DNA of 64,000 nucleotides, from positions 47,163,395 through 47,227,394 of the forward strand of contig CM046307.1 in the NCBI GenBank assembly GCA_025267735.1. The letters are read 5' to 3'. Shown here one piece after another: positions 1-12,028 of this stretch. The notes under the pieces are model-generated. The model was not told where the DNA came from, did not search any database, and worked only from the letters and a program-made list of their open reading frames with translations. Both the position numbers and the translations under genes were made by a program. Source of the stretch: Mactra quadrangularis. Taxonomy: Eukaryota; Mollusca; Bivalvia; Venerida; Mactridae. Within the stretch, counting starts at the first letter, position 1; each line of letters begins with the position of its first letter.

Positions 1-290
1 TAAACTGTTATACATTGGCTTGCCGTGCAGAGTTGCGTGGACTCGAAACCCATATAAAAAGGTAGCCATCGTATCAATGAGCATGCGACTTAATGCTGAT
101 TGCATAATGCTTGGGAAACTGGGAGTAGCACAAAATTCACTTAGAAATTGAATTTGAATAATTTATAGGTTCTTAGAACAAAACAGGGTCCAGGAAAGGT
201 AAGTGTGGTGCGCTGGCCGATGTAGAATAACCTAAATTTTGTTGACTAGGCATTGCATTCTGTATAAAAAAGAACAGAACAGAACAGAAC
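1..290 (+). mobile_element. SINE family A copy, degenerate, possibly cut by the window edge
   Basis: The 3' part (about 190-270) aligns by eye with the other family A tails: 'ccaggaaaggtaagtgtg', then a decayed 'gcgctggccgatgtagaata', then 'ttgttgactaggcattgcat'. A B-box-like stretch (ggactcgaaaccc) lies near 39-51. A short (AGAAC)4 array at 271-290 closes the element. Confidence 0.55.
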
Positions 291-762
291 TTGTTTCGCA
301 ATCAAGTTCAAATAAATTACGCCCTAAGTATGACGTATTTATATTAATCATTCTATAGGTATTTGATTTGCAGCGCAGTGAAAAATTGTGGACCAAACCA
401 GCGGGTGTCCAAGGTCATTAGTCAGGAAGGGGGTTAATTAAAGTATGGTCTTATAGTATAATTATGTTAATACTAATTAGTACCAGATGATTATAACAAA
501 GATTATCAATCTAGTGGCAGTTTTACTACAGATATAATAGTGATGTATTGAACATCATTGTTTTAGTAGCGTTCAATCTGGAAACCATGGCGAGTGGTTA
601 GGAAAGTTAAGCAAAACATCGTGAAATAAGACATGGCATGTAAGTATCGGCTACGGAACCATGGACCGCCCGGTTAGTATCCGCTTACTTCCGTAATGTT
701 GCTACCATTCTCTTTTAATTGAATACGGAAATTGAATTTAATAACCAGTTTTGCTCATCAAT

Positions 763-1022
763 CATAGGCGAATCTAGCGAGGGGTCAAGGGGGTCATGAC
801 CCCCCCCCCCTGGAATTTCCAAAATATACCTAATCATTAGTGTATTTCTAGACTGTAAGTCATTTGGAAGTAGCATGAAGCATTTTTTCTCGGAACTTGA
901 CATAGATTTAATAGTTATGTAGTTTTCATTATGCGTATAATGTGGTTGTGGTTCGAAAGTTTGGACCACCCCCTAGAAAAAGTTTGGACCTACCCTTAGA
1001 AAAAATCCTGAATCCGCCCCTG
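763..1022. mobile_element. C-rich MITE with 'GGGCGGATCCAG'-type ends, copy 1
   Basis: Shares its body with 31822-32148: a run of C after GGTCATGA, then 'cattagtgtatttct', 'gtaagtcattt', 'gcatgaagcattttt', 'tataatgtggttgtggttcg', and repeated 'ggacc...ccctagaaaa' segments. It ends in 'aatccgcccctg', the inverse of the GGCGGATC-type left end, which is decayed in this copy. No reading frame of its own; the 84-codon minus frame over it is chance. Confidence 0.65.
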
Positions 1023-1204
1023 TCAATTTTAGATTGGGCAGTTACGCTTTTGCTGTGAATGTTTAACTGAAATCAAGCAGCCAGCAGCACAATTTAGATT
1101 TGACTTTTGAAATTACCAAACTGGTAACCTATTTCAATCATATTCAATATGTAACAAACTATGGCTATGGTTACTTATGTATAAGTAGTACCGAAAAGTT
1201 CCTT

Positions 1205-1372
1205 TATAAGAACTATCAAAATTGATGGTTTTAATCGCTGCATGGTCTTAATATAGGGACATTTATTTCTCCTATCAACCATTTGGGACTATAAAAAGGA
1301 GCTTAAAAATCACCAAAAATGGCGTAATTTTGTAATAACCTTTGTGGTCTCTAAAGCGGAACGTTGTGGTGA
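1205..1372 (+). repeat. Interspersed repeat family R3, copy 1
   Basis: Shares ordered blocks with copies near 12.5, 29.7 and 37.7 kb: 'atggtctta.tatagggac', a T-rich stretch, 'gggact..aaaa', 'ttttgtaataacc', and a 'gtggtc..ta.agcgg' end. Family unknown; termini not visible. Confidence 0.5.
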
Positions 1373-2582
1373 TCGAACCTAATGGTGTATACTCAAGTCA
1401 AGTCTCACGCTGTGAGCATAGCCGTCAATTATGATACAATAATACATTTTTATTATATTTAAAAGTGTAATATTTTGACTATAATGTGTCGGCGTTGTTT
1501 TCATGTACTTACAATTCCCAAGGTCAAAGGGGTCATTAAAACTATCACCAATGATCAGTGTGTGACATTTTAAGGATCAAAATGTATATGCTGAAATGTG
1601 TGATTGACAGTGTGAGAAAATTTCATTACAATGGTCAAGATTTTTTTATAATTGGCGTGACTGATCTTTTTTTCAACTGATTTATGCGAAATTAGGACGT
1701 GTACGGTCATCTGTCAAATTTAGTAAAAAACATGACTTTTCAATAGTTTATTATGCATAGTTGTCGTTTTGATGTTCTTCGTAACTTCGGTCAAGATAAT
1801 TAATGTACTGACCATTTTGGACACTCTGTCAAAATAAAAGTCGGATGAAATGGACAAAATTAACATAACCCTCGTGTAGACATTGTTTTTCTATTTTGAC
1901 CATAAGTTTTATTGTACAGTTATTAAATATTAATATTTTACAACATGTTGGCGGATAACTGTAACTTCATAAGAAACTGACCACTGGTCAATATTTATGC
2001 AATTACAATTATTGTTCAAATTTCGGACATCTGTTCGAACAAAGAAAGAATTCAATAATTTAAACATTATTACGACTGTATTAGTGTAACAGCCGCTCTG
2101 CTGTGCCTTTTATGATTAAATTAAAAATCAAAGAAAAGGCGTGAAGCCACATGGGAGATTTTCTTTTATATACAATAATCATGCCGCTTTTAATAAAGCC
2201 GCAGATGAAATTGAAATATTGATAAATATCCACGTGGTAAAAATGTGACACGCGACATCTTATAAATTATAACACATAATGTGATAGACTTGGTGACCAT
2301 ATATCGTACTATAAGTGAAAAATTCTGCACTAGGATTCTAATATACGAAATCTAGTTAATTAAAGTTTAGTTACAGAAATAGCGTCAACATTTTAACAAA
2401 GGTTCAAGAACTTGAGTTTTTAGAACGGACTTCGAAATAAAGCCTCAATTTTGTTTTTAGACATAAAACTTACTATTATCCAGTGTCCCCTACGCCCAGT
2501 TTTTATTTTCAAAATTTCATTTGTCCATGACTTTGTACGGCACAGTGACATTTCTGTTATGATATGGAAAGGTCTAATAAGG
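1373..2582. other. AT-rich non-coding stretch
   Basis: No recognisable gene or repeat. Only short frames broken by stops in all six frames. Confidence 0.6.
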
Positions 2583-2836
2583 TTACATTGCCCTACGAAA
2601 GACATTTTGAGAAAAAAACTGACCATGAATACCACAAGTAGTGTTACTATAATTGAGACCTATCTATTAATGTAACAGAGTTTGATTTACATGCTGTCAA
2701 CTGTTGATAAACTAATTAACGTTGATTTTGGACTTTGCTCAGATCACTCTTTGTTTCTTAAAAGGGTAACCATGTGTAAAAGTGCTTTGGTTTATCCTTA
2801 AAACTGAATTTTGTCCAAGATCTTTTGTATACACTT
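2583..2836 (-). mobile_element. Tc1/mariner-like MITE, minus-orientation copy
   Basis: Read on the minus strand it matches the better-preserved copy at 44161-44389. The inner left end reads 'caaaagatcttggacaaaat' (family: ccaaaagtttttggacaaaa). Internal blocks 'tgttgataaactaatta' and 'ttttgagaaaaaaact' are shared in the same order. The outermost terminal bases are decayed. Confidence 0.6.
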
Positions 2837-5800
2837 CTTAACTAATTGTCGTAAAATTGCTTGCAGTATGCTTGGTCAGTTTTCTGAATATACCATTTCA
2901 CGGATTGTTTTAAATTTAGACTGGTTTAAACGCCGTTTCGGTTTGTTAAAAAACAGGATTTTATTCAATGAGTTTTGGATGGCACTAAAATAAAGCATCG
3001 GCTCTAAGTTTTTCCACAGTTAAATTTTAAATATGTTAATCCTAAAGCATGATTTCATCCAAGAACATTTGAAGGTCACACTATAAGATGTCATATTTCA
3101 CTCCAAGATGTGTCAATCCAACACTTGTCAATACAACACTTTATAAAGGAGGAGATATGTCATATTTAAACAGATCTTTCTCCAGTCTAATAGACATTTT
3201 AACTTCTTTCCTCGTTTTTTAAAGTATAATTTAGTACTATCAAGTCTCACGACAAGTACATGTTAAATTTCACTACCTCTTATTTTCCTCGTATTTCTTT
3301 CCCTATTATCGAAGGCGACATACCATTTAACTTAAACACAATGTCTCTCTTTTAAATTTAACCATTGCCAATTGCTTTTTGTGTCTCCTGCCACGGCAGA
3401 CGATAGAGACTGAAAGTTTCTAATGCCCACAAATTGCATAATAATTACTTCGGCAAATGAAAGTGGTCGTATTTATGTTGTTTTTAATGGCACCACTGGG
3501 GGCACGTCATTTCAGAAGCGTGCCATAGTATGTGCACAATTTAAAACGCACCGTCTAATCACATAATTATAAACAACTCTCGGATTTTCTCGTCTTAGAC
3601 GAGACTTTGATACCGATAAAAACTAAGGCAAATGTTTTTATTGAAAACCAAGACAATTTTTTTTAAAAGTGGAAGTTTTTCACATTCAAACAATTAAATG
3701 AATTTTAGAAAAACAAATTAGCGAGTAAATTGAATTTAAATGGCTCTAGAGAAAGTCTGAATTATACATGTTTCTAGTAACTGGAATGTGATGAATAGAC
3801 GAGGGAAAATAGAGGATTAAAATATATGATGATATCATATAGGAGATGGAAGCATTTCCGTAAATTTTACATTTTTGAACTGATATTAGGATTTTGACTA
3901 TGGAGTTTGGGAGGGCGATGAATATATTAGCTCTGTATAATGACTAGTTATACGAAGATGTGAATTTCTTACACGTATTAAAGCCTAAACATGGTAGCGT
4001 TAAGCATTTAGACAACATGTTGTAGAAAAGCCATAAAACTTTGTAAATTAGTCTGCCATGTTCTGATCTAGAAATGATTATCTTCAGTGAACTAATCTCT
4101 GTACAAGTGGATTATCATTTCAAACAAGAATGGACAAAGTTTACTGATGTTAGATTCGAACTTCACTCTGACACACTGACCAAATTGAAACTCGATCACA
4201 GATATTTTGTCAGATACTGAAGTAAACTACATACTCATCCATTCATTCCACTGCTGTAAACTCGATCTGTTCCGCGTTGACTGGATTTTGTATTGTCTAT
4301 GTTCTCCTCGCTGACCACGTGATCATGTTCAACAATAAACTTTCAGACAAATCACAAAGACCAATCAAATTGCAAGTTTAAATGATCCAGACGTTTAATT
4401 GGCTAGATTAAGTGCTTGGCGTACATCCATTGTATTTTTAAAGTACTCGAGGGACTATTTATAGGGTTGTATAATGAAGTTGTTCTAAAATGGAATGACC
4501 ACTCTGAAACACGCAAGAAACATTTTTATTTTGTCTAGACCTGAGCGACTTGTTCCTTAAAATAAAATCTATTTTACGTTCATTTTATTTTCATGCTATT
4601 TCCTTTATGAAATATAACGTTGCTATTCTAAAGACTAGACAGTTTATTTTAAACACCGAACAATGTATTTTTATAGTTCTGACAGAAACATCCATTGCAA
4701 GACTTAAAATAATCATTTTGGTCTTTTTGACTCTCGAGCAACTATGAAATTTTGATAAAAAGGAACTTTTTCATACGGAGCGCCTAAAGTAACATGTAAT
4801 ATACTCTCTTCAAGAGTTTTAGTTTTGTGTCTTCAGGGGAGCGTACCGAAAGGCCACTGGGTACATATTCAACTTCTGAAGTCTGACTGAGAAGCAGTCT
4901 TTTACGATCAAAACGTATAACGTTAAAGCCCCTTTACTAAATAGAACGCTGATAATTGTCAAGTATCATGCTTTTGCTTAAAACTCATGCAAACATTCAA
5001 TGAATATATAAAATGCATCTAAGATACAAAAAAACAAGTATTTGCTTCAGAATTTATACTAATATTATTTTGAAATTAGCGATAAAACCCAACGTAATGA
5101 CTGTACGGAAAATCACGGAACCCAACGAACTGGATCGGAACATCCCGTCGTGGCTAAAAATAACTACAATTTCAAATCTTAAGTCAACAAATTTTCTGAT
5201 TTGATAAATACACGTTTTGTATAGTGAATTTCGTGCTAAATCCAATTAAAACTCACGAAATCATGTAAATAGTTTTATACATAAAAATATACTGACAGGA
5301 AAAAGAAACGAACCAATTAAGTCTTGCGTTATACAAAAACGTTTCCTTATTTATTCTTAATCACGAAAATTATGTACCTAGTAGAAATGAGGCGTTTCTT
5401 TTTAGCATCAGTTTAGATGATTGCGTACTCAAAATTTGAATGCACTGATTTCTCGAGTAAATCACTGGAAAAACGATATGACCTATCCAACACTATACAA
5501 TTTTGTGTAAATTTTATCAAACACCTTTTAAGCAACTTGATTGGCTGAGAGGATATCTCCGTAATCTAATTTGCATGTTATAAAAGTACCCTACTTTTAT
5601 AAGAAATTGATATTTTGAATAACTTGACCCCTAAAAGGGAACCCGCTAGAGAGAGTTATTATAATCCAAAGGCATTTATATTCTATTGTCTTTTTGATGG
5701 TTTTACTTGTTTTTAAATAGATGATTAAGATTTTGGCTTCGTTTAGTGGCTTTAAACTTGTATCATAGAAAAGCAACAGACTGTGAGGTTAGCGGTCAGA

Positions 5801-6011
5801 TGGATGACCACTGTGATCACTATTGGCTCGGAGCATATTACAAATTTGGTGGTCAGTGCGAAGGGGGGGGGGAGCCAATTGCCGGAACGGATAGATCTGG
5901 TTTACCGACGGTCTTGAAGGACAGGTATCGGCGTACGTACCTCATACCAATTTGGATGCTTGTTTCAACTTGTGAAAGTGTAGAACATGTGTTATACGAC
6001 ATTAGTATTCC
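2837..6011. other. AT-rich non-coding stretch
   Basis: No gene supported. Frames of 60-90 codons here lack recognisable domains; the 90-codon frame at 5746 begins with GTG and includes a G homopolymer. CCAAT-like and TATA-like words around 4.36-4.46 kb are not followed by any coding exon. Confidence 0.55.
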
Positions 6012-6015
6012 CTTC

Positions 6016-6082
6016 TAGCTAGCTTGTATGATGACGTGGTAGAGTGTCACTTACAACTCGGAAAGTTGTGAGTTCGATCTTT
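6016..6082 (+). repeat. tRNA-like SINE-head fragment
   Basis: The order 'tggtagagtgtcac' then 'gtgagttcgatc' resembles tRNA A and B boxes at about the right spacing. The rest of the element is not aligned with the other families here. Confidence 0.3.
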
Positions 6083-6837
6083 CTTCTGACTCACGAATTT
6101 TGATAGGTTATAAATAATGCCAAACGTTGATAACACATAGTGTGATAGCAAACTTAGATTGTGTCACAACTATTCAAGATCTATGACTTTAAGGACAGAT
6201 TCTGATAAGGATGGGGTGTATTTAACAGTATTTAACAGTTTCATAACATAGACCTTGTACTCCCTCATGGCAATACAATACTCAATGAAATACAATCTCA
6301 CAGCGACAATCTCAAATCTTAGATGTTATATGAGTATGATCTCAATTTTCACATATATACATTGAACATTGTATTGGCTGTCGTTCCTATTCGATACGTA
6401 TCTCTTTTTTTCAAAAAGCATCCAACATGCTCTCGTCATTTTTAGTTTATTGGCGAGCTCATGTCATTGTTTGTCTACTAGCAATGTATATATTTTGTAT
6501 ATGTAATGAACTAATGTCACAGAGTATCCCAGAGGAATTATTTTATGCAAAACAAATCTGATGGCATGTCATATCTACGTACAGTTGATATATATTTTGT
6601 ACATATCTGCATTTTATTGAAATTTGCTCTTTCTATTTTATACGGGACATCAAAACAAAAAAACTACGTCAATGATCATGACCCTGATTTATTTATGTAG
6701 TCTAAACAATTCTTTATACAATTTTTTCTCTGGAGCGAGCGTAGCCGAGTGGTCACGAACGTAAGCAGTCGGCAAGATTTTGAAAAAGACATAACTATAG
6801 ATACATATACACGTATTGTTCTTAAGTCGGAACAGTG

Positions 6838-6990
6838 CGGGCCGCCTACGGTTACGACGTTGAATTGGTAAAACTCCGCGTTAGTTCAAATCACATTCAA
6901 AACCCTAACTCGATGCTTTCTTCAGCAAGAACTTTTTGGAAATATGTAGCGACGGGATCAGTTATGAGCGGAGGAATATAGCACCGGTAA
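6838..6990 (+). mobile_element. SINE family C copy 1, tRNA-derived
   Basis: 'ggttacgacgttg', 'ttcaaatcacat', 'caaaacc' and 'cagcaag' align in order with the copy at 31603-31775. The first two match a tRNA-Leu/Ser-like A box and B box. A related A-box-like fragment (gtagccgagtggt) lies just upstream near 6750. Confidence 0.5.
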
Positions 6991-7568
6991 CTTGACGTGA
7001 CACACATACCCGACAATAAGAATTAGTAACCGAATTATGTTTTCTCAATGAAACTAGAAAAAATACACTTTCTAATGAAGAGGGTTTTAACTTTCACATA
7101 AACTACATAATAATCACTTGAGCTGAGAGCATTTTTTCTGACGGAACTCACTCTTTGTACAATATACGTGTGCATCCTCATTCGAAACACTTTGGCGATC
7201 TTCCATGGCGAAAAAAGTTCACCGAAGTTATCCGAATGAAGTATCCGCCAGTAATCGTCACTATTCGGCAATTTCCGAGATTTGAAAATAGACAAATCCG
7301 AACGAGTTTTGAATTATCCGTTGGTATGGATATTTACATGACTGATTACATTCGTCCATACTTAGTGATCACTTCGCGCTTAAAACTGACATTTTTAGCA
7401 TATTTCAAGGATGATTCGCTAATTTAAACAAATGTTCATGTTTACGATTATTCTACCAACTTCTGGATCATACAGACGTCAGTACAAATACAGTAATGTT
7501 ACACTATAAAGACAACATTGGTTAATACAAGTTCATGTGGTTGCTGACAATTTTTAAATCTCAAATGC

Positions 7569-7922
7569 TTAAAGGTACTCATTCACAGATTTCAACTTAA
7601 ATATCAACTTTTTCTAAAACTAACAAAATTGTATGAAACTATTTTTGAAAGCAGGAAAGTAGTGTTCTGATAATGACATTTTAGTGCAAATTGACTTATA
7701 ACTATAAATGATGGTGTTTCATGTAGAAAAAATATTTACCTCGTATGTCACAGTATAGACACTTTTAGTGCATTTTTTGTGACTTTTATTGTATATTTCT
7801 TGCAACATACTGGTCAGTTTGTCTTAGAATAATAAGAATTATTTTTTACTCAATAATAGACGCTGAATGGTGTTTTGGAATTATAGAAAAAATAAACTAA
7901 ATCTGTAAACTAGTACCTTTAA
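7569..7922. mobile_element. MITE family 'TTAAAGGTAC', copy 1
   Basis: Left end TTAAAGGTACTcaTTCACAGATT and the inverse of the right end, TTAAAGGTACTAGTTTACAG, form terminal inverted repeats of about 23 bases. The interior matches 36066-36422 over its whole length ('ttcaacttaaat', 'gacattttagtg.aaattga', 'tcagtttg.ctta'). The TTAA at the edges may be the target-site duplication, as in piggyBac-type elements. Confidence 0.7.
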
Positions 7923-8101
7923 TTGAGAAGACAAAAGTCCCAATATTGTGACCATTGTAAGACCTTTGGTTTTGATGGTCCTTGTAGTCGAACTTTACTG
8001 TTCTATGTACGCTGAACAGAACAGTACAACGAGTTACAATGTCCCAGAGTTTACTTCAAGGAAGAATGTTTTTACAATTATTTCTTTGTGTAAAGAATGC
8101 A

Positions 8102-8342
8102 ACGCCAACTTCAATATTCTTGGACAAACACCTTGTTTTATGACAAACTGACTTACTTTTACCTATAAAAAGAAACATCTAAGTAAATTCTAAAATCAGC
8201 AATAATTAGTGTATCAACATATAATTCAGACTTCATGTATTTACCATTAGTAAGCTTTAATTATATTAAAATTACTTGTAGCATTCACGGTCGGGTTTTC
8301 TATAAATTTCATTTTTCCAAGAACTTTAGTAAGCCATGGTAA
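8102..8342 (+). mobile_element. Tc1/mariner-like MITE, plus-orientation copy
   Basis: Starts with a decayed terminus ending 'ttcttggacaaa'. Interior 'aaatcagcaataattagt' and 'tatcaacatataattcag' match 44161-44389. Ends with 'ccaagaactttagtaagcca', the decayed inverted end. Confidence 0.6.
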
Positions 8343-8467
8343 TCATGTCATAATTATGTAAAGTTTTATTCAAACACGCAATATAAATGATTTCGTTTTG
8401 ATATATTATACATTATTGAAGTACGAGGGTACTCTCAAGTGCACACATACTCAAAGTTCATTTGATG

Positions 8468-8494
8468 TTGCTTTTGTTGTTGTTGTTGTTGTTT
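8468..8494. repeat. (GTT)n microsatellite
   Basis: Short run of TTG triplets, slightly interrupted. Confidence 0.8.
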
Positions 8495-8889
8495 TTGTCC
8501 GTCTGCTCAAAATTGAATCTAAGGCACTAGTGATGTGACGATTTCCTGCCAGACATACAGTAATAGTTCGAAGGCTGAAATACGGCTAACTGGAACTACC
8601 CGTATATCTGTAACAGTTCATTGACATCAATCATTTATCTACATAGAAAGCTAGTTGAAAACTAGTGAGAAACAAAAGGCAACAATAACTTAGAATGTGG
8701 ATGGGTTGAACACTTGGGTCGCTTGAACTGTTTGTACGGAACCTTAGAATTCGAATTTTCAAATATCTTTTATACATATAAGTCTTGGATTGTCCTCTCA
8801 TCACTCTGGTGTGTATTTGTATTTGGTTTACACCAGTCAACTAGCAAGGGCTTATATATTCCCTGGGTTATGGATAAACACTACAAACA

Positions 8890-8995
8890 AACCGTAGCCA
8901 GTCCCAAGTCCGGTTGAGAAATGTTGAGGGCGATCAACACCACCCGTAGCCAGTCCCTAGTCCGGTTCAGAAATGGTGAGGGCAATCAACACTAC
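8890..8995. repeat. Two-copy tandem repeat, period 52
   Basis: 'ccgtagccagtcccaagtcc' at 8892 is repeated as 'ccgtagccagtccctagtcc' at 8944. The similarity continues through 'ggttgagaaatgttgagggc' versus 'ggttcagaaatggtgagggc' and 'gatcaacac' versus 'aatcaacac'. Few differences, so the duplication is recent. Confidence 0.85.
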
Positions 8996-9597
8996 AGATG
9001 ATGTTGTTGTAAGATTCTCAGCCCAGTGGAGGAAAAGGTCCTTCTTAACAAAATTTTTGTACACACTTAACTAATTTAAATGTGAATGAACCCTACAGCT
9101 ACTTAACTAATAACTATGTCATGCACTTTTATGCACTTTCAAATACGAACTGTTCAAATGACATAGAATATATATATACTTGTAATTCATTCCTATCTAT
9201 CTATTCAAAAAAGAATTACTTCACCCACACCCACACCCTAAAATATCGCTTTTATGGAAAATGTCTAAAATACTATTCGAACATAACGTCTTTTAAATGG
9301 AACTAAATTATTAGAATCCATGTACATGTATATTAACTCTGGTCTGAGGCGGCGTATTGGGTATTCGTGTACCTAGGACAACTTTACGTAAACTTTTTAA
9401 AAAATAATTAAATTTATTACTAATGAAATAAAATAGTGTTAATAAGTTTTAATCATCGTGTTATGGAATTAATTAGTTCTTATCGAAATGAAATAAGCTT
9501 AATGCCTCTGGTGAACTGCCTAATTATTAACATACTACAGAGAACAGTTCAAGAACTGGTTCAAGACAAACATAGCGGACCATTTGTCTCGACTCTT

Positions 9598-9687
9598 TCT
9601 GTTCTGTTCTGTTTTGTTCTGTTCTGTTCTGTTCTGTTCTGTTCTGTTCTGTTCTGTTCTGTTCTGTTCTGTTCTGTTCTGTTCTGT
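9598..9687. repeat. (GTTCT)n pentanucleotide array, about 18 units
   Basis: Nearly perfect GTTCT tandem with one GTTTT variant near the start. The frame through it translates to a repeated LFCSV-type peptide and is not a gene. Confidence 0.97.
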
Positions 9688-9784
9688 AGCATAGAAAAAT
9701 GTCAGTTTTTGTGAAAGTCTGATTCCTATTTCATCGAGTGGTACAGATTTATTTTGACTGGAATGTGACTATAAAAACTTTTTT

Positions 9785-9985
9785 TCAGCTGTCCGGCTAC
9801 TCAGTTGGAAGCATACAAGTCTAGTGATCGAGGGGACGTGGGTTTGATTCACAGAGAGGCATACATTCGTGGAGTTTGGTCATGAGATGATCGTTTACGG
9901 TTGTATATAGATTTGTATGATTATATATTTTACACGATGTTTGATGTATACATCACCAATAAACAATCAGTTCTGTTCTGTTCAA
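9785..9985 (+). mobile_element. SINE family A copy, 5' half, followed by a (GTTCT) tract
   Basis: A-box-like 'ggctactcagttggaagcat', 'acaagtctagtgatcgaggg', B-box-like 'gtgggtttgattc', then 'gtggagtttggtcatgaga' match the copy at 25270. The 3' domain is lost; the insert ends at 'cagttctgttctgttc' (9969-9983). Confidence 0.65.
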
Positions 9986-10337
9986 TATTCCACAGTAGAC
10001 TACGGATCGTCGCCGTATTATAAATACAAGGAACCAAAGACAGATGACTGTATATTTTAAATATTTCACTCAATTAAGACAAAAAAATGCCATCCATTAC
10101 AGGATAAAAAGTTACATCCCGAGATCTGCACATAATGCATCCTTATAGAACAGACGTACCATCATTAAAATTAAGCAAAACAAACAACAAAGACCTTCAT
10201 TGACTTAACTTTAAATCTAAGCTCGGACTAAAGCAGGAAATGTATTAATAAAAGAGATGGTCTAATGTATTTACGTTAACAAATTTAAAACATTATAACA
10301 AACAAGATTATTGTGATAGTATCTAAAGTCTATTTAC

Positions 10338-10361
10338 TCTGTTCTGTTCTGTTCTGTTCTA
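10338..10361. repeat. Short (GTTCT)n array
   Basis: Four GTTCT units, the same pentamer as at 9598. Confidence 0.85.
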
Positions 10362-10619
10362 TTTATTGTAATCTATACTTCACACATGTAGGAATAATCT
10401 TTCTATCAACTTGACAGATTATCCTGTTAAAATTGTTGTTATTGTGTTACATCTTAAAAAATTAAATCAATTTACGTTCATTGATTTCTTTTGTAATTAC
10501 AGCGCCACCCAAAAGTTCTCGAAAAAAATAATTTTGTGGGGGAATTACTGATCATGCATAATGAGTGACTTTAGTCTTTCCCTGATAAAATCTGAAGCAA
10601 TCCAATTGGTAAGTAGGTC

Positions 10620-11087
10620 CTTACAGTTGGAATCCTCGGATTTTATCATTGAATTACTATGTAAGGATAACAAAATATTTCATCTGATATGGTACCACAA
10701 GTAATTTTACTAAAATTAAAACGTATTAATTTTATGTAAAATAGTTTGAATGATAAACTTATTGATGCTGATTTTGGAATTTGCTTAGGCCACAACAAGT
10801 TGGTCATTATGTTCTATGGATTCGCTCGCACCTTAATTTTGACGGGTTTTTTTTCCAAAAAAAAGTTTTATTTCCTCGCTCGTTCATAAAAATTTGTCAA
10901 ACCGCTATATAAAGCAACTGAATTAAGATTTTTTTTCTTCGCTCGCTCGCCCCATTTTTTCCCAGAAAAATCCGTAGAACACATCATTAACTTGTTGTGG
11001 CCTTAGATGGACCTTTTTATGGATAAAATGTGAATCAGTTTGTCCTAAAACAGGGGTTTTGTCAAAGAATTTTTGTTTGGCACTGTA
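10620..11087 (-). mobile_element. Tc1/mariner-like MITE split by a nested foldback element
   Basis: The left part contains 'gataaacttattgatgctga' followed by 'ttttggaatttgct', matching 'tgataaactaattaacgttg' and 'attttggactttgct' in the 2583 copy. Right of the foldback at 10784-11006 the element resumes and ends with 'gttttgtcaaagaattttt' and 'ggcactgta', the inverse of the TACAGTGCC terminus. The outer left end is approximate. Confidence 0.6.
10784..11006. mobile_element. Foldback MITE with 'TAAGGCCACAACAAGTT' ends, nested
   Basis: Left arm 'taggccacaacaagttggtc' 'attatgttctatggatt'; right arm inverse 'taaggccacaacaagttaat' 'gatgtgttctacggattt'. The arms match over about 37 bases, and the interior holds 'cgctcg' words in both halves. 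It interrupts the Tc1-like copy at 10620-11087. A 66-codon minus frame over it is chance. Confidence 0.8.
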
Positions 11088-11768
11088 TATAGTATCTCCT
11101 TTGATTTGAATTAATTTGTACAAGAAAAGGATTAAATCTAAAATATTTAAATAAATATATTTGAAAAATACAAAAATAACAATTTTAGAAAATACCTTAA
11201 TCCTGTTATAAGCTTTAACGACAATATCTCTGGAAAAAAAACGAGAGAAAAAAGGTAAAGGTTTTTTAAACCATCAAAATCACGTTTTATTAGTTTAGAT
11301 TAATTTTCAATATTTACTTATATAATAAAAGTTTTATACTTTAATAAATGCAATGTTCCCATAATACCTACAAATATTATCATTAAAACTTCATATTTAA
11401 AGTAGATTTTATTTTATTCTATAATATCGCTGAATGACAAATATTAAGATTTCAGATTTAATCATCTTATAGGTGTGGAAGATTTGATTTTGAAAAAAAA
11501 CGTAATTAGTATTACAATTACAAATTGAATTCTGCAGGTAAAGCGTTACAATCGTGTAGTTCAATTATAGAATGCCATTTAAGTTCAGGTTTTAACAAGA
11601 CGTTAATTGTGATGTCCTGTTCTTAGAGTGGCTGGCTGTGGTCTTTTTTAAACTTGACATTCAATTTGAAGACATAATTTAATGAAGTTATGAACGATGG
11701 ATGGTCAATCCTATATGTTATATAAGTTTCGTCCTCTGCCCAGGAACTCAAACTATGAAACAATACAA
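11088..11768. other. AT-rich non-coding stretch
   Basis: Long A and T runs; no coding signal or recognised repeat. Confidence 0.55.
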
Positions 11769-12028
11769 GCCGCCCGGCCAGCTTGGTTGGTAGCACACAA
11801 GTCTACTCACCAAGTGCTGATAGGTTAGATTCCCGGGCTGGGCAAACTTTCGGGGAGTTTCTACGCCAATACTTCCTCCTACCACTGATTCTTAATCAAT
11901 TAGGGCAGTTGTCAGTCAATTGTCAGGAATTAGTGATTTAGTGATTCCAGGAACGGTGAGTATGTGACTGACCGCCGTGGTATAACCTATACAATGTGTT
12001 GATACGGCGTTGAACCCAACAAAACAAA
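11769..12028 (+). mobile_element. SINE family A copy, near full length
   Basis: tRNA-like head ('cagcttggttggtagcac', 'acaagtctac', 'ataggttagattccc'), middle 'ctcctaccactgattctta', then 'ccaggaacggtgagtatg', 'gaccgccgtggtataacct', 'atacaatgtgttgatacgg' and 'cgttgaacccaacaaaac'. The same blocks occur in order at 25270-25577. Confidence 0.85.

Noticed and set aside
4250..4460. CCAAT-like and TATA-like words suggesting a promoter
   Set aside because: Such words are expected by chance in AT-rich DNA and no coding exon follows.
9436..9714. 92-codon plus frame
   Set aside because: Its C-terminal half is the translation of the (GTTCT)n array (repeated LFCSV); no domain.
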